64,000 bases of DNA from Thermococcus guaymasensis DSM 11113 (lineage in GTDB: Archaea > Methanobacteriota_B > Thermococci > Thermococcales > Thermococcaceae). Made by a program: the position numbers and the translations under genes. Below are positions 43,786 to 53,171 of this stretch, one piece after another. The first letter of the stretch is position 1. Each line of letters opens with the position of its first letter. The notes under the pieces were generated by a model that had not been told where the DNA came from, ran no database searches, and saw only the letters and a program-made list of their open reading frames with translations. The stretch lies in the NCBI RefSeq assembly GCF_000816105.1, contig NZ_CP007140.1, positions 1,700,388 to 1,764,387 of the forward strand, read 5' to 3'.

Positions 43786-44191
43786 GCCTGATTATTTCAA
43801 CCTTTCCCTTTATCTTCTCCGCCCCTACCGTGTTGAAAACAGTTCCGTACTTCTCGGCGAGCTCCTTGACGCGGAGTATCTTCTTCTCGGGCTCGTCCGT
43901 CACGATGCGGACTTTGTATGTAATTTCCCTCAGCTGGGGCTCTTCCCTGTCCCTCCACCCCGAGACGGTTATCTCCATGCCCCCAACCTTCAGGCGCATC
44001 TTCTTGATTAGCCTCCCCCAGTTCACCGCCAGACAGCCACCTATGGCGGCGAGCAGGTACTCGGTCGGGTTGGGCCCGGTGTTGTTGCCGTCCGTGTTCG
44101 TGTCAATCCTGAAGAAGAACTCCCTAACCTTTGCCTCGCTCCCAACGTTGCCGTCCCATTCGAGTTCGGCCCGATACTCAAGGCGCTCCAT
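43778..44191 (-). CDS. OsmC family protein
   Basis: A 137-residue protein with the OsmC fold pattern: NPTEYLLAAIGGCLAVN carries the first peroxidatic-type cysteine. The second cysteine of true OsmC/Ohr peroxidases is not seen later, so thiol peroxidase activity is doubtful. It is cytoplasmic. The start at 44191 follows GGGGATAACC. It converges on the ABC permease with an eight-base overlap. Confidence 0.82.
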   Translation of the reverse strand: MERLEYRAELEWDGNVGSEAKVREFFFRIDTNTDGNNTGPNPTEYLLAAIGGCLAVNWGRLIKKMRLKVGGMEITVSGWRDREEPQLREITYKVRIVTDEPEKKILRVKELAEKYGTVFNTVGAEKIKGKVEIIRPK

Positions 44192-44313
44192 GGTTATCCC
44201 CAACATGTTGTGAAGTTCCCTTCAAATAAAACCCTTTTCTATGCCAGAAGTTGCACGGTGGAAAGGGCGTACAAAACCTAATAACCTTGTCCTTCGACCT
44301 CTTATGATGCCGT

Positions 44314-44979
44314 ATGAAGAGAGTCAAGTTCCGGATCCCCATGGACAGGATCAACTATGAGTTTTTTGACACCTTCGAATGGTTCATGGATCTAGTAGAG
44401 TGGGGCTACGGGGACACCTACTTCTTCCTCGGGAGCGACGTGGTGAAGCTCGTTGAGATAAAGTTCAAGGAAGACGTAAATCCCGAGGAAATCACTAAAA
44501 AACTCCTAGAAATCCCCTACATTAAGGACGCCAAGCTCATCCCAAAGAACGATCACTACATCCTCTACGTGAGGGCCAACATTCTGGAAGTGCCTTTTTC
44601 CAAAAACGTCCTGGAGATCTTTGATATTCAAAAGAAAGGTATGGTGGTGTTCGAGAAGAGCACCTTCACGCCCAGCGAGTTTTATCTGTACGCGGTCTGC
44701 GAGGACGAGCTCGTTGGTGACGTTATCTCTGTGGTAAAGAAAGTATATGGCGGGGAGCTGGTGAGCGTAGAGGACTACTCCCCGGAAGAGAGCCCGCTCT
44801 CAAAGCTCACCGGAAAGCAGCTTGAGACACTGCTCCTGGCGTACAAGAGCGGCTACTTCGACAATCCGAGGAGAGTGACCCTCAGAGAGCTCGCCGGGAT
44901 GCTGAACCTCAGCCCCTCAACGGTGAAGGAGCACCTGCGGAAGGCGCAGAGGAAAATCCTTGAGGAGCTTATCGGCTAA
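44314..44979 (+). CDS. HTH_10 (bacterio-opsin activator-like) regulator
   Basis: A 221-residue protein. The C-terminal HTH is a clear HTH_10: LTGKQLETLLLAYKSGYFDN, then LRELAGMLNLSPSTVKEHLR. The N-terminal 150 residues are a sensor-type domain without visible motifs. It lies 165 bases upstream of a three-gene ABC exporter operon in the same direction and may control it. Confidence 0.86.
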   Translation: MKRVKFRIPMDRINYEFFDTFEWFMDLVEWGYGDTYFFLGSDVVKLVEIKFKEDVNPEEITKKLLEIPYIKDAKLIPKNDHYILYVRANILEVPFSKNVLEIFDIQKKGMVVFEKSTFTPSEFYLYAVCEDELVGDVISVVKKVYGGELVSVEDYSPEESPLSKLTGKQLETLLLAYKSGYFDNPRRVTLRELAGMLNLSPSTVKEHLRKAQRKILEELIG

Positions 44980-45143
44980 TTTCCTCGGGATTCCTTTGGG
45001 GTGCTAGCTCCTGTTATCCTTAGAATTTGATTAGTTGAGAAATTCACTATTCCCTAACAAATTTGCTATTGGGTCATATACTCCCGCACATGTACGGGGC
45101 TAAATATAACTACTTTGACGTCTTATTTTAAATTGGTGAAAGT

Positions 45144-45995
45144 ATGCCCGTGATTGAGGTTAAGAATGTTAAGAAGTATTACGGCAATGTTAGGGGAGTT
45201 AATGGGCTGAGCTTCTCGGTCGAGAAGGGCGAAATCTACGGCTTCCTCGGGCCGAACGGGGCAGGAAAGACGACAACGGTGAAAATCCTCGTGAAGATCA
45301 TCAAGGACTACACTGGAGAGGTCAGGGTGCTTGGTAAGGATTTGGGGGAGTGGGGTAAGGAGTACTACAACAAAATCGGCGTTTCCTTCGAGTTTCCGGC
45401 GGTCTATTCAAGGCTCACCGCCAGGGAAAATCTCGAGTTCTTCGCGAGTTTCTACAAAAAGCACCTCGACCCCACCGAAGTGCTCAAGATGGTCGGCCTG
45501 GAGGAGAAGGCGGACGAACTCGTTAGTGGCTTTTCAAAGGGAATGAAGAAGAAGCTCGACCTCGCGAGGGCGCTCCTGCCGGATCCGGAAATTCTCTTCC
45601 TCGACGAGCCGCTCGAAGGCCTCGACCCGGCGAGCGCGAGGAGGATAAAGGACCTGCTCCTAGAGATGCGCAAGAGTGGAAAGACGGTCTTCCTGACCAC
45701 CCACAACATGTACGTGGCCGACGAGCTCTGCGACAGGGTAGCATTCATCGTGGACGGCTCCATAAGGCTCGTGGACAACCCTGGTGAGCTGAAGGTGAAG
45801 ATGGGCAAGCGGCTCGTTAAGGTGGAGTACGTCGCCAACGGCAGTGTTGCCGTGAAGGAGTTCCCGCTGGAGAACATCGGCCAGAACGAGGAGTTCCTCA
45901 GAGTCATCAGAGAGCACGAAGTCAGGAGGATAAACACAGAGGAGCCCACCCTGGAGGAGATATTCCTAAAGGTGACGGGGAGGAGGCTCGTATGA
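45144..45995 (+). CDS. ABC-2 transporter ATP-binding protein
   Basis: A 283-residue ATPase with GPNGAGKTT, FSKGMKKKLDLARALL, ILFLDEPLEGLD and TTHNM. Its gene overlaps the first permease gene by four bases, and two different permeases follow, so the exporter is probably a heterodimer in the membrane. A TATA-like ctaaatataac lies near 45101-45111. Confidence 0.92.
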   Translation: MPVIEVKNVKKYYGNVRGVNGLSFSVEKGEIYGFLGPNGAGKTTTVKILVKIIKDYTGEVRVLGKDLGEWGKEYYNKIGVSFEFPAVYSRLTARENLEFFASFYKKHLDPTEVLKMVGLEEKADELVSGFSKGMKKKLDLARALLPDPEILFLDEPLEGLDPASARRIKDLLLEMRKSGKTVFLTTHNMYVADELCDRVAFIVDGSIRLVDNPGELKVKMGKRLVKVEYVANGSVAVKEFPLENIGQNEEFLRVIREHEVRRINTEEPTLEEIFLKVTGRRLV

Positions 45996-46690
45996 GGAAT
46001 ATCGTCAGAACGAACATTGTTCTCGGAGTGAGGAGCTACGTTTATCCCATATACCTGCTTGTGGCCCTGGCTTATGGCCTCATGCTCCTTGCCTTCCCGG
46101 AGCGCTACCTCCCGACGATGGTGCCGATCTTCCTCCTCTTCGAGCCGGGGCTCGTCGGCTTCATGTTCGTCGGCACGGAGATATTCGCCGAAAAGAAGGA
46201 CGGCGCGATAAGCGCTCTGGCGGTCACGCCGATAGACTGGAGGGGCTACATCCTGGCCAAAACACTCCTCTTGAGCCTGCTCTCAGTCATCGGGGCGGTA
46301 CTCATAATGGCAATAGGCACCCGCTCCCTCAACGGGCTTCCGTATGTGGTTGTTGGAACCTTTCTCGTCTCCATAGTTTACACGCTCCTCGGGATAGCGG
46401 TCTCGGCCAAATACCGCGACCTCGACGACTACTTCATCCCGATACTGGGGGTTCTGGTGGTCTCGCTCCTGCCCTTTGCGCACTACCACGGCTACCTGAC
46501 GGGCGAAGTCTGGAAGATCCTCTATGCAGTCCCAAGCTATCCGGCGATATACTTCTTCAAGGCGCCCTTCGAAGAAATCTCAACAAATACCCTGCTGTGG
46601 TCAGCGTTGGCCCTGATAATCTGGAGTGGCGTGGCATACAACCTCGCTAAAATCCGCTTTTACAGGTACGCGGTGGAGGGATTGAGATGA
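45992..46690 (+). CDS. ABC-2 permease subunit 1
   Basis: A 232-residue protein with about six membrane helices (IYLLVALAYGLMLLAF, YVVVGTFLVSIVYTLLGIAV and others) and a FVGTEIFAEKKDGAISALAV loop common to fluoroquinolone-exporter-like permeases. The four-base overlaps with both neighbours show tight translational coupling. Confidence 0.88.
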   Translation: MRNIVRTNIVLGVRSYVYPIYLLVALAYGLMLLAFPERYLPTMVPIFLLFEPGLVGFMFVGTEIFAEKKDGAISALAVTPIDWRGYILAKTLLLSLLSVIGAVLIMAIGTRSLNGLPYVVVGTFLVSIVYTLLGIAVSAKYRDLDDYFIPILGVLVVSLLPFAHYHGYLTGEVWKILYAVPSYPAIYFFKAPFEEISTNTLLWSALALIIWSGVAYNLAKIRFYRYAVEGLR

Positions 46691-47391
46691 GCTTTGTGAG
46701 GAAGTTCCTTTCAATCTACAAGACCGACCTTAAGCTCCTCCGCAGGGATCCGATGCTGGTCTATTCCGTGGCAATGACCCTCGTGCTCCTCCTTATCGTC
46801 CGGTACTTCAAAGACCGCATCGGGGCTTACTACCCGCTGCTCGCCCTGCTGATGATGCTGTTCATCCCCATGATATTCGGCATGATTCCGGGCTTCATGA
46901 TGGCGGACGAGAAGGAGGACAAGACCATACAGGCCCTCCAGGTGATTCCAATATCGAGCGAGGCCTTCCTCGCCTACAGGCTTACGTGGGCCTCTGTGGT
47001 TACGGTGGTGATGACCGGCCTCGCACCCACAATCCTCGACATTGAAATCTCGCGGAACGGCCTGCTGGCGCTCATGGCGCTCTTCGTGCTCGAGGTCTGG
47101 ATTTACGGACTGCTCATCACGGTGTTCTCGGAGTCGAGGATGCAGGCACTGACTGTATCAAAAGTCCTGGGCTGGCTCCTCATGCTACCGCCGCTGATAA
47201 AGCTGGTCGTGGAGTGGAGGGACCTCTCAACCGACTGGAGCAGGTTCACAGCTTTCCTCCCGACCTACTGGCTCTACAGGGTCTTCGAGGGCATGGCCCT
47301 CAACGATTACGGTGACTTTCCGACCGCTGTGGTTGTGCATCTGGTCTGGCTCATTCCGCTGGTGGTGCTCTTCAGGAGAAGGGTGCTATGA
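46687..47391 (+). CDS. ABC-2 permease subunit 2
   Basis: A 234-residue protein with about six membrane helices and the matching loop MMADEKEDKTIQALQVIPIS. It is paralogous in layout to the upstream permease; the pair with one ATPase resembles bacterial and archaeal multidrug exporters. The substrate is not known. Confidence 0.88.
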   Translation: MSFVRKFLSIYKTDLKLLRRDPMLVYSVAMTLVLLLIVRYFKDRIGAYYPLLALLMMLFIPMIFGMIPGFMMADEKEDKTIQALQVIPISSEAFLAYRLTWASVVTVVMTGLAPTILDIEISRNGLLALMALFVLEVWIYGLLITVFSESRMQALTVSKVLGWLLMLPPLIKLVVEWRDLSTDWSRFTAFLPTYWLYRVFEGMALNDYGDFPTAVVVHLVWLIPLVVLFRRRVL

Positions 47392-47425
47392 GATTCTTTT
47401 CCACCAAAATCTTAGCGTTCGAAAG

Positions 47426-47434
47426 CCTTTTATA
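47426..47434 (+). promoter_or_regulatory. internal TATA box of the CDF transporter gene
   Basis: Ttttatatg, preceded by a purine-rich BRE (gaaagc), lies about 35 bases before the ATG at 47466 and inside the longer open frame. It argues that the cation transporter is transcribed from its own promoter and starts at 47466. Confidence 0.6.
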
Positions 47435-47465
47435 TGCCGGGCAAAGCCACCTTACGGGGATTAAA

Positions 47466-48359
47466 ATGGGCCACCACCATCACACCGGCGAAGTTAAGGG
47501 AAGGATTCTCCTTTCCTTCGCCCTCAACATCGTCATAACCCTCGCAGAAATAGTGGGCGGGCTTCTCTCGGGCAGTCTAGCCCTTCTCAGCGACTCAGTC
47601 CACAACTTGGGCGACAGCATGAGCCTGCTCGCGAGCTACTTCGCCATAAAAATCGGCGAGCGGAAGGCCAACGAAAAGTACACCTTCGGCTACAGGAGAG
47701 CCGAAATCCTCGTGGCGTTCGTCAACTCGGCGGTTCTCGTGGGAGTTTCGTTGCTCCTTCTCGTCGAAGCCTACAGGCGCTACAAGAACCCCGAACCAAT
47801 AGACGGCCCGCTCATGCTGGGCGTGGCTTTAATCGGCCTCTTCGCCAACCTTTTCTCGGTTCTCCTCCTGCACAGCCACGCGCACGGCCTCAACGTCCGC
47901 TCCGCGTACCTGCATCTGTTGAGTGATACCCTCTCCTCGGTGGCCGTCGTCGCGGGTGGAATCGCGATAATAAAATGGAACGTCCTCTGGGTTGACCCGC
48001 TCATCACGGTTCTCATAGCGCTCTACATCCTCCGCGAGGCGTACGAAATCCTCAGGGAAAGCATCGAAGTGCTCATGGAGGCATCCCCCGAGCTCGACCT
48101 CAGGGCGATAAAGGCGGAGCTCGAATCAATCCCCCGCGTTAAAAACGCCCACCACTTCCACGCCTGGCGCGTTGGGGAGGATGAGGTTCACTTCGAGTGC
48201 CACCTTGATGTTGAGGACATGCCCCTGAGCGAGGCGCAGAAGATTATCGACGAGGCCGAAAAGAGGCTGAGGAAGTTTGGAATAACCCATATAACCGTCC
48301 AGCTCGAGGTGGACAGGTGTAGGGGCAAGAACATCATCTGCACTGGGAAAGGGGATTAA
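47466..48359 (+). CDS. CDF family divalent cation exporter (ZnT/CzcD-like)
   Basis: A 297-residue protein. It starts MGHHHHTGEVKG, a His-rich metal-binding tail, followed by six membrane helices with the site motifs LLSDSVHNLGD and HLLSDTLSSVAV and a cytoplasmic C-terminal domain (VKNAHHFHAWRVGEDEVHFE). It exports Zn, Co or similar ions in exchange for protons. A longer frame begins at 47388 but contains the apparent TATA box, so I use 47466. Confidence 0.93.
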   Translation: MGHHHHTGEVKGRILLSFALNIVITLAEIVGGLLSGSLALLSDSVHNLGDSMSLLASYFAIKIGERKANEKYTFGYRRAEILVAFVNSAVLVGVSLLLLVEAYRRYKNPEPIDGPLMLGVALIGLFANLFSVLLLHSHAHGLNVRSAYLHLLSDTLSSVAVVAGGIAIIKWNVLWVDPLITVLIALYILREAYEILRESIEVLMEASPELDLRAIKAELESIPRVKNAHHFHAWRVGEDEVHFECHLDVEDMPLSEAQKIIDEAEKRLRKFGITHITVQLEVDRCRGKNIICTGKGD

Positions 48360-48517
48360 AGTCACGGTTCCTGCGCGTGAAGCACGCTAAGCTGTTATGA
48401 ACGCGAAAAATCAGTGCCGTTCAGCTCCGATGGTTGTCGAAAGAAAGAGATGAGCACCTGGAGATGAGCTTCCGTTAAAGTTAAGGTTCCGTTGCGAACT
48501 TCAACGCGGTGGGTAAA

Positions 48518-49057
48518 ATGTCCCTTAAGGTTGAAAACGTGGTGGCTTCCATCGACCTGCACGGGGAGATAGACGTTGAGAGGGTGGCGAATGAACTGGA
48601 GTCCGTACGCTATAACCCTTCCGTATTCCCGGGAGCCGTTTACAAGATGGAGTCCTTCGGGGTGACGTTTTTGATATTCTACTCAGGGAAGCTCGTCTGC
48701 ACGGGGGCAAAGAGCGTTGAAACGATTAAGAAAGCCACCGAGAAGCTAAAACGAACGCTTGAAGCTATGGGCATGAAATTTAAAGGAGAGGCCGAGATAC
48801 AGGTTCAGAACATCGTGGCAGCAGGCGACCTGGGCTTTGGGACGCTCGACCTCGACATCGTCGCGCTAACCCTCCCAAACGTCGAGTACGAGCCAGAAAT
48901 CTTCCCCGGTGTGGTCTACAGGGTCAAAAACTCCAGGATGACAGTTCTCATCTTCAACAGCGGGAAGGTGGTGGTTTCTGGGGCCAGAACTGAGGAGGAC
49001 ATCGAGAGGGCCGTGGAGGAGCTCACCAGGGATTTTGAAAAATACGGCCTGTTATAG
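48518..49057 (+). CDS. TATA-box binding protein paralogue
   Basis: A 179-residue protein made of two TBP repeats. Repeat 1 has YNPSVFPGAVYKM and FLIFYSGKLVCTGAKS; repeat 2 has YEPEIFPGVVYRV and VLIFNSGKVVVSGART. It binds promoter DNA with TFB. Compared with the known Thermococcales TBP as remembered, it is strongly divergent and lacks the glutamate-rich tail, so it is probably a second, specialised TBP. The start at 48518 follows GGTGGGTAAA. Confidence 0.88.
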   Translation: MSLKVENVVASIDLHGEIDVERVANELESVRYNPSVFPGAVYKMESFGVTFLIFYSGKLVCTGAKSVETIKKATEKLKRTLEAMGMKFKGEAEIQVQNIVAAGDLGFGTLDLDIVALTLPNVEYEPEIFPGVVYRVKNSRMTVLIFNSGKVVVSGARTEEDIERAVEELTRDFEKYGLL

Positions 49058-49198
49058 CGGGTGAAAACGCTCGTGGCTTTCTCTCTTTTTGTGTTTTTGT
49101 GCCCCTGTTTTTCAAAAGGAATAAAACGTGAGGGGAATACTTCCCGGCGACGCTTCCGTTCTTATAGTGTGGGAAAATAGCTAAGAAAGGAAAGAAGC

Positions 49199-49849
49199 TC
49201 AGTCGAGCTTCTTGTGGCAGAACCACCAGTCGTAGCACTCGATCTCGCCCTTGGCCTTGGCCTCCTCGCGCTCCTTGATGGCGTCGACGGTTCCGGCCGG
49301 TGGGACTATGGCGCGGTCGCCGATGAGCTCGTTGTTGGGCCACTTGTGCGGGAGGGCGACTCCCTTCTCGTCGCTGACCTTGAGGGCCTTGACGAGCCTG
49401 AGTATCTCGTCCCAGTCCCTGCCGACCTCGGCCGGGTAGTAGACTATCGCGCGAATGATGCCCTTGTCGTCAACGACGAAGACTGCCCTCGCCGTCTGGG
49501 TCGAGCCGCTCGGGATCATGCCGAGCTTCTCGGCGAGCTCACCGCGGTCGTCGGCTATGACCGGGAAGGTTATCTCCTCGCCGAGGTTCTCCTTTATCCA
49601 CTCCATCCACTTGAGGTGGCTGAAGACCTGGTCAATGCTCAGCCCTATCGGCTCGACGCCGAGCTTTCTGAACTCCTCAGCGCGCTTCTGCATCGCGTAG
49701 AACTCGGTCGTACAGACCGGAGTGAAGTCAGCCGGGTGGCTGAAGAGAACGAACCACTTGCCCTGCTCGGCGAAGTAGTCCGGGAGCTTTATCACACCGT
49801 GGGTGGTCTTAACCTCAACTTCCGGGAACTTTTCTCCTATGACGACCAT
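49199..49849 (-). CDS. peroxiredoxin (archaeal Prx6 type)
   Basis: A 216-residue thiol peroxidase with the peroxidatic cysteine in [16 protein letters not shown] (Cys47 region) and two C-terminal cysteines in [11 protein letters not shown], as in the decameric Pyrococcus and Aeropyrum enzymes. It removes hydrogen and organic peroxides in the cytoplasm. Its minus-strand promoter includes a TATA-like tttatatattc near 49903-49913. Confidence 0.95.
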   Translation of the reverse strand: MVVIGEKFPEVEVKTTHGVIKLPDYFAEQGKWFVLFSHPADFTPVCTTEFYAMQKRAEEFRKLGVEPIGLSIDQVFSHLKWMEWIKENLGEEITFPVIADDRGELAEKLGMIPSGSTQTARAVFVVDDKGIIRAIVYYPAEVGRDWDEILRLVKALKVSDEKGVALPHKWPNNELIGDRAIVPPAGTVDAIKEREEAKAKGEIECYDWWFCHKKLD

Positions 49850-50073
49850 CTTTCATCACCTCTTCTTTTTGTGTGTCGTCTTCACTATAAACTTATCCGG
49901 TTCGAATATATAAACCTTTCGGTTCGCCTAACACTATCATCTTTGTCGGATTTCCAAGACCATTTGGGGTATTACAGAATGGACATGCAAAAGTTAGCAA
50001 AGTTTGTCGTCATAATGTGAAATCAAACTGGAAAAAGTTACCAAAAAGCTTGAAAGAGAAGGCATTTTTTGCC

Positions 50074-51984
50074 TCAAACTCTCCTAACATCAACCCAAGT
50101 TGAGTGATAAGCTGAACCGTTGCCGTATTCTTCAACCGTCTTATCCGTCGTCAGAAAGTTGGCGTTCCAGCCGAGCAGGGCCGGCCAGAAGGCCTTGTAC
50201 AGGAGAACGACTCCGCGCGGGAGGTCTTCAGTGAGCTTGGCCTTCGTTCTTACCCTGCCGTACTCGTTGAAAACCTCAACGGTGTCGCCGTCCTTGATTC
50301 CCCTCTCGTTAGCGTCGGTCGGGTTGATGTAGAGCTTGGGGTCAATCATGCCGTGGGTGTTGTGGTACTGGCTCGTTATCGTCATTCTGTGGGTAGGAGT
50401 GAGCAGGCGAAGCGGGTAGTTGCCCTTGAACTTCCTGTATTCCGGAAACGGACTTAGACCTCTCTCAACGGCCCGTTGGGAGTAGAACTCAATCTTTCCG
50501 CTCGGTGTCTCCCACTTTCTCGGCTTTTCTGGAATTTTAACGAAGCCTTTCGCCTTTATCTCCTCCCAGCTCAGGCCGTTGAGTTCGAGAATCTTCCGGA
50601 TTACCTCCTCATCGCTCTCGTAGAGGTAGGGATTTTTAATGTCCAGCACCCTTGCGAGCAGTCTCGTCACCTCGCTGTTGCTCTTCCCGTAAAGCCTGGC
50701 AACGGGCTCATTCAGGGCTACGTAGCGGTGATAGTAGCCCTCCGCTATATCGAGGCGCTCAAAAAAGGTGTTCGCCGGGAGGACAACATCAGAGTAAAGG
50801 GCAGTGTCGGTCAGGAAAATATCGTGTGTAACGATGAAGACATCGCTTTCTTCCAAGGCCTTCCTTAGCCTGTTCTGGTTCGGCAGGCTCGCGAGCGGGT
50901 TGGAGTTGTATATGTAGATGAACTTTATCTCGCCCCGCTCAAGGTACTCCGCGAGCTTTACCTGAGGGATTCTTTTAGCCGGCTTTGTCCGGAGGAAGGC
51001 ACCTTCGGCGTAGGATTTGTCTATCGTTTTCATGTCGTAGATGAAGCCGAAGCGATGGCCCACCAACGCAGGTAGAATCGAAATTGCCCTTACAGCTTCC
51101 CCTCCTGCCAGGGAGCGCTGGAAGCCGTAGCCTATGTGGATTACACCCCTCTTCTCTGCAAATTCACGGGCAAAGGTTCCTATCTCTTCAACGCTCAAGC
51201 CCGTCTCTGTACTTACATAATCAAGCGATAGTGTTTTTACATAATTCTTGAATTCTTCAAAGCCATAAACGTTCTCGCGGACGAAATCTTTGTCGTAGAG
51301 CTCTTCCTCGATGATTATCTTTGCAGCCCCGAGTGCGAGGAGGACGTCGGTGTCTGGCCGTATCTGGAAGAATCTGTCCGAGCGCTTGGCAGTCTCCGTT
51401 TTAACAACATCAACCGTCCAGATTTCGAGCCCGTGCTTTTTGGCAAAGGTAAAGCCGTGGAGGTTAGTCCAGAAGGCGTTTATACCCCAGTAAACGAGCA
51501 GCTTCTGGTTTTTCAGCTCCTCCGGATCAAGACCGACCGCGGTGCCGTAGACGTCCTTTAGAGCCTTCTGACCTGCCCTGTCGCAGACGCCGTAGTCGAG
51601 CATCGCCGTGTTGAGATAGTGGAAGAGCCTCAGCGGGAAGGCGTAGTTGACAACACCCCTGTCGCCAGCATACTGGTAGACTAAAACGCTCTCGCTCCCG
51701 TATTTCTCAATTGCCTCCATCAGTTTCTTGGCAACGAGAGTAATTGCCTCCTCCCAGCTTGTCTCCCTGAATTCCCCGCTTCCCCTCTCGCCCGTCCTAA
51801 CGAGCGGCCTTTTGAGCCTATCCTCAGCGTGGAACCATTTGGGGAGAAGGGCACCCTTCGGACAGAGAAAGCCCGCTGTTATCGGGTGTTCCGGATTGCC
51901 CCTAACTCTAAGCTTTCCATCTTTAAGCTCGCTTATCATGGCGCAGGTGTCGTAGCAGTCGCGCATACAGACTGAGAACGGCAT
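50074..51984 (-). CDS. molybdopterin (Mo/W) oxidoreductase, DMSO reductase family
   Basis: A 636-residue catalytic subunit. The N-terminal 4Fe-4S motif is CMRDCYDTC followed later by CPKG. The body carries Mo-bisMGD binding segments (YGINAFWTN-like VYWGINAFWT, IYIYNSNPLAS, VVLPANTFFERLDIAEG) and the C-terminal cap domain. The metal ligand may be the cysteine in DYGVCDRAG. No electron-transfer subunit or chaperone gene is adjacent, so substrate and partner remain open; thiosulfate, sulfur or aldehyde-type chemistry is possible. The start follows GGGTGTGAG. Confidence 0.9.
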   Translation of the reverse strand: MPFSVCMRDCYDTCAMISELKDGKLRVRGNPEHPITAGFLCPKGALLPKWFHAEDRLKRPLVRTGERGSGEFRETSWEEAITLVAKKLMEAIEKYGSESVLVYQYAGDRGVVNYAFPLRLFHYLNTAMLDYGVCDRAGQKALKDVYGTAVGLDPEELKNQKLLVYWGINAFWTNLHGFTFAKKHGLEIWTVDVVKTETAKRSDRFFQIRPDTDVLLALGAAKIIIEEELYDKDFVRENVYGFEEFKNYVKTLSLDYVSTETGLSVEEIGTFAREFAEKRGVIHIGYGFQRSLAGGEAVRAISILPALVGHRFGFIYDMKTIDKSYAEGAFLRTKPAKRIPQVKLAEYLERGEIKFIYIYNSNPLASLPNQNRLRKALEESDVFIVTHDIFLTDTALYSDVVLPANTFFERLDIAEGYYHRYVALNEPVARLYGKSNSEVTRLLARVLDIKNPYLYESDEEVIRKILELNGLSWEEIKAKGFVKIPEKPRKWETPSGKIEFYSQRAVERGLSPFPEYRKFKGNYPLRLLTPTHRMTITSQYHNTHGMIDPKLYINPTDANERGIKDGDTVEVFNEYGRVRTKAKLTEDLPRGVVLLYKAFWPALLGWNANFLTTDKTVEEYGNGSAYHSTWVDVRRV

Positions 51985-52035
51985 CTCACACCCCTTCCCT
52001 GCTGCGGAGAGAGGCCATATAAGCCTTTGCGGAAG

Positions 52036-52079
52036 TTTGTTCTAAAAATGGAACAAATTCTTTTAAAATGCGGAACAAA
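52036..52079 (+). promoter_or_regulatory. rib operon promoter with repeated TTTGTTC/GAACAAA sites
   Basis: TTTGTTC (52036-52042) and GAACAAA (52051-52057) form an inverted repeat; a further GAACAAA is at 52073-52079. The TATA-like cttttaaaat (52059-52068) lies between the second and third sites. The ATG at 52089 falls at the expected transcription start, so the ribD message is probably leaderless. The sites may bind the archaeal riboflavin regulator RbkR or another repressor. Confidence 0.62.
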
Positions 52080-52088
52080 GGTTCAAAC

Positions 52089-53171
52089 ATGAGCAGTGAA
52101 GATGAAAAGTTCATGCGGCTGGCGCTCGAACTGGCGAAGCGCGGTGAGGGCTGGGTGAACCCAAACCCCATGGTTGGCGCGGTCATCGTTAAGGACGGGA
52201 AGATAATCGGCGTCGGCTGGCACAAGCGCTTCGGCGATAAGCACGCCGAGGTCAACGCCATAGAAGACGCGAAGAGAAAGGGGTACGACGTCAGGGGGGC
52301 GACGATGTACGTAACGCTCGAACCCTGCTCACACTGGGGGAAACAGCCGCCCTGCGCCGATAGGATAATCAGAGAGGGCTTCAAGAGGGTTGTAGTCGCG
52401 ATGGTGGACCCGAACCCCCTCGTCTCGGGAAGGGGAATCGAAAAGATGCGGAAGGCTGGAATAGAGGTGGAGGTCGGCCTGCTTGAAGAGGAGGCGAGAA
52501 AACTCAACGAGATTTTCATCAAGTACGTGACGAGCAAGATGCCCTTTGTTTCGATTAAGCTCGCCCTGACCCTCGATGGCTTCATCGCGACGGAGACAGG
52601 TTCCTCCCAGTGGATAACAGGGGAAAAGGCGAGGCAAAAGGTTCAAGAGCTCAGGAGGGGGCACATGGCTATAATGGTCGGCGCGGGAACGGTTTTAGCT
52701 GACGACCCGAGGCTCAACTGCAGGCTGGAAAACTGCCCTGAGAAGGTGAAGGTAATCCTCGACCGCTCTGGCAGGGTTGCCAATGCCATCAGAGAGGGCA
52801 GGAAGTTCAGGCTCTTTGAAGATGGCCGGGTAATCTTCTTCACGGAGAGGCCGGAGCTCTTTGAGGGCATCGCCGAGGCTTACCCGATAACCGAGCCGAA
52901 GGAAATCCTCAAAAAGCTCGCTGAGCTCGGTATTGACAGCGTCCTCATCGAAGGGGGCAGGATAGCCTGCCAGTTTTTAGCTTTTGCGGACAAGTTCTAC
53001 CTCTTTTACGGGCCCAAGCTCTTTGGGAACGGAATAAAGCCCTTTGAGTGTCTAAAAGTCCAAGAGGCCAGCGAGGCTCCGGTGGTGAGAATTGAGTCAA
53101 TAGAGAGGCTTGGAGAGAGCTTCCTTGTAACGGCCTACCCCGGTGGTGGAGATGTTCAGCGGAATCGTTGA
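52089..53171 (+). CDS. ribD: bifunctional diaminohydroxyphosphoribosylaminopyrimidine deaminase/reductase
   Basis: A 360-residue enzyme. The N-terminal cytidine-deaminase-like domain has the zinc motif HAEVNAI and PCSHWGKQPPC. The C-terminal reductase domain has KLALTLDGFIATETGSSQWI and SVLIEGG. It carries out steps two and three of riboflavin synthesis after GTP cyclohydrolase II. The layout is bacterial, unlike the separate archaeal ArfC route. It overlaps ribE by 20 bases. Confidence 0.95.
   Translation: MSSEDEKFMRLALELAKRGEGWVNPNPMVGAVIVKDGKIIGVGWHKRFGDKHAEVNAIEDAKRKGYDVRGATMYVTLEPCSHWGKQPPCADRIIREGFKRVVVAMVDPNPLVSGRGIEKMRKAGIEVEVGLLEEEARKLNEIFIKYVTSKMPFVSIKLALTLDGFIATETGSSQWITGEKARQKVQELRRGHMAIMVGAGTVLADDPRLNCRLENCPEKVKVILDRSGRVANAIREGRKFRLFEDGRVIFFTERPELFEGIAEAYPITEPKEILKKLAELGIDSVLIEGGRIACQFLAFADKFYLFYGPKLFGNGIKPFECLKVQEASEAPVVRIESIERLGESFLVTAYPGGGDVQRNR

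Noticed and set aside
48361-48517. C/D box small RNA upstream of the TBP paralogue
   Set aside because: Two GAGATGA-like segments are present but no matching CTGA boxes; the 157-base gap otherwise shows only weak promoter-like sequence.
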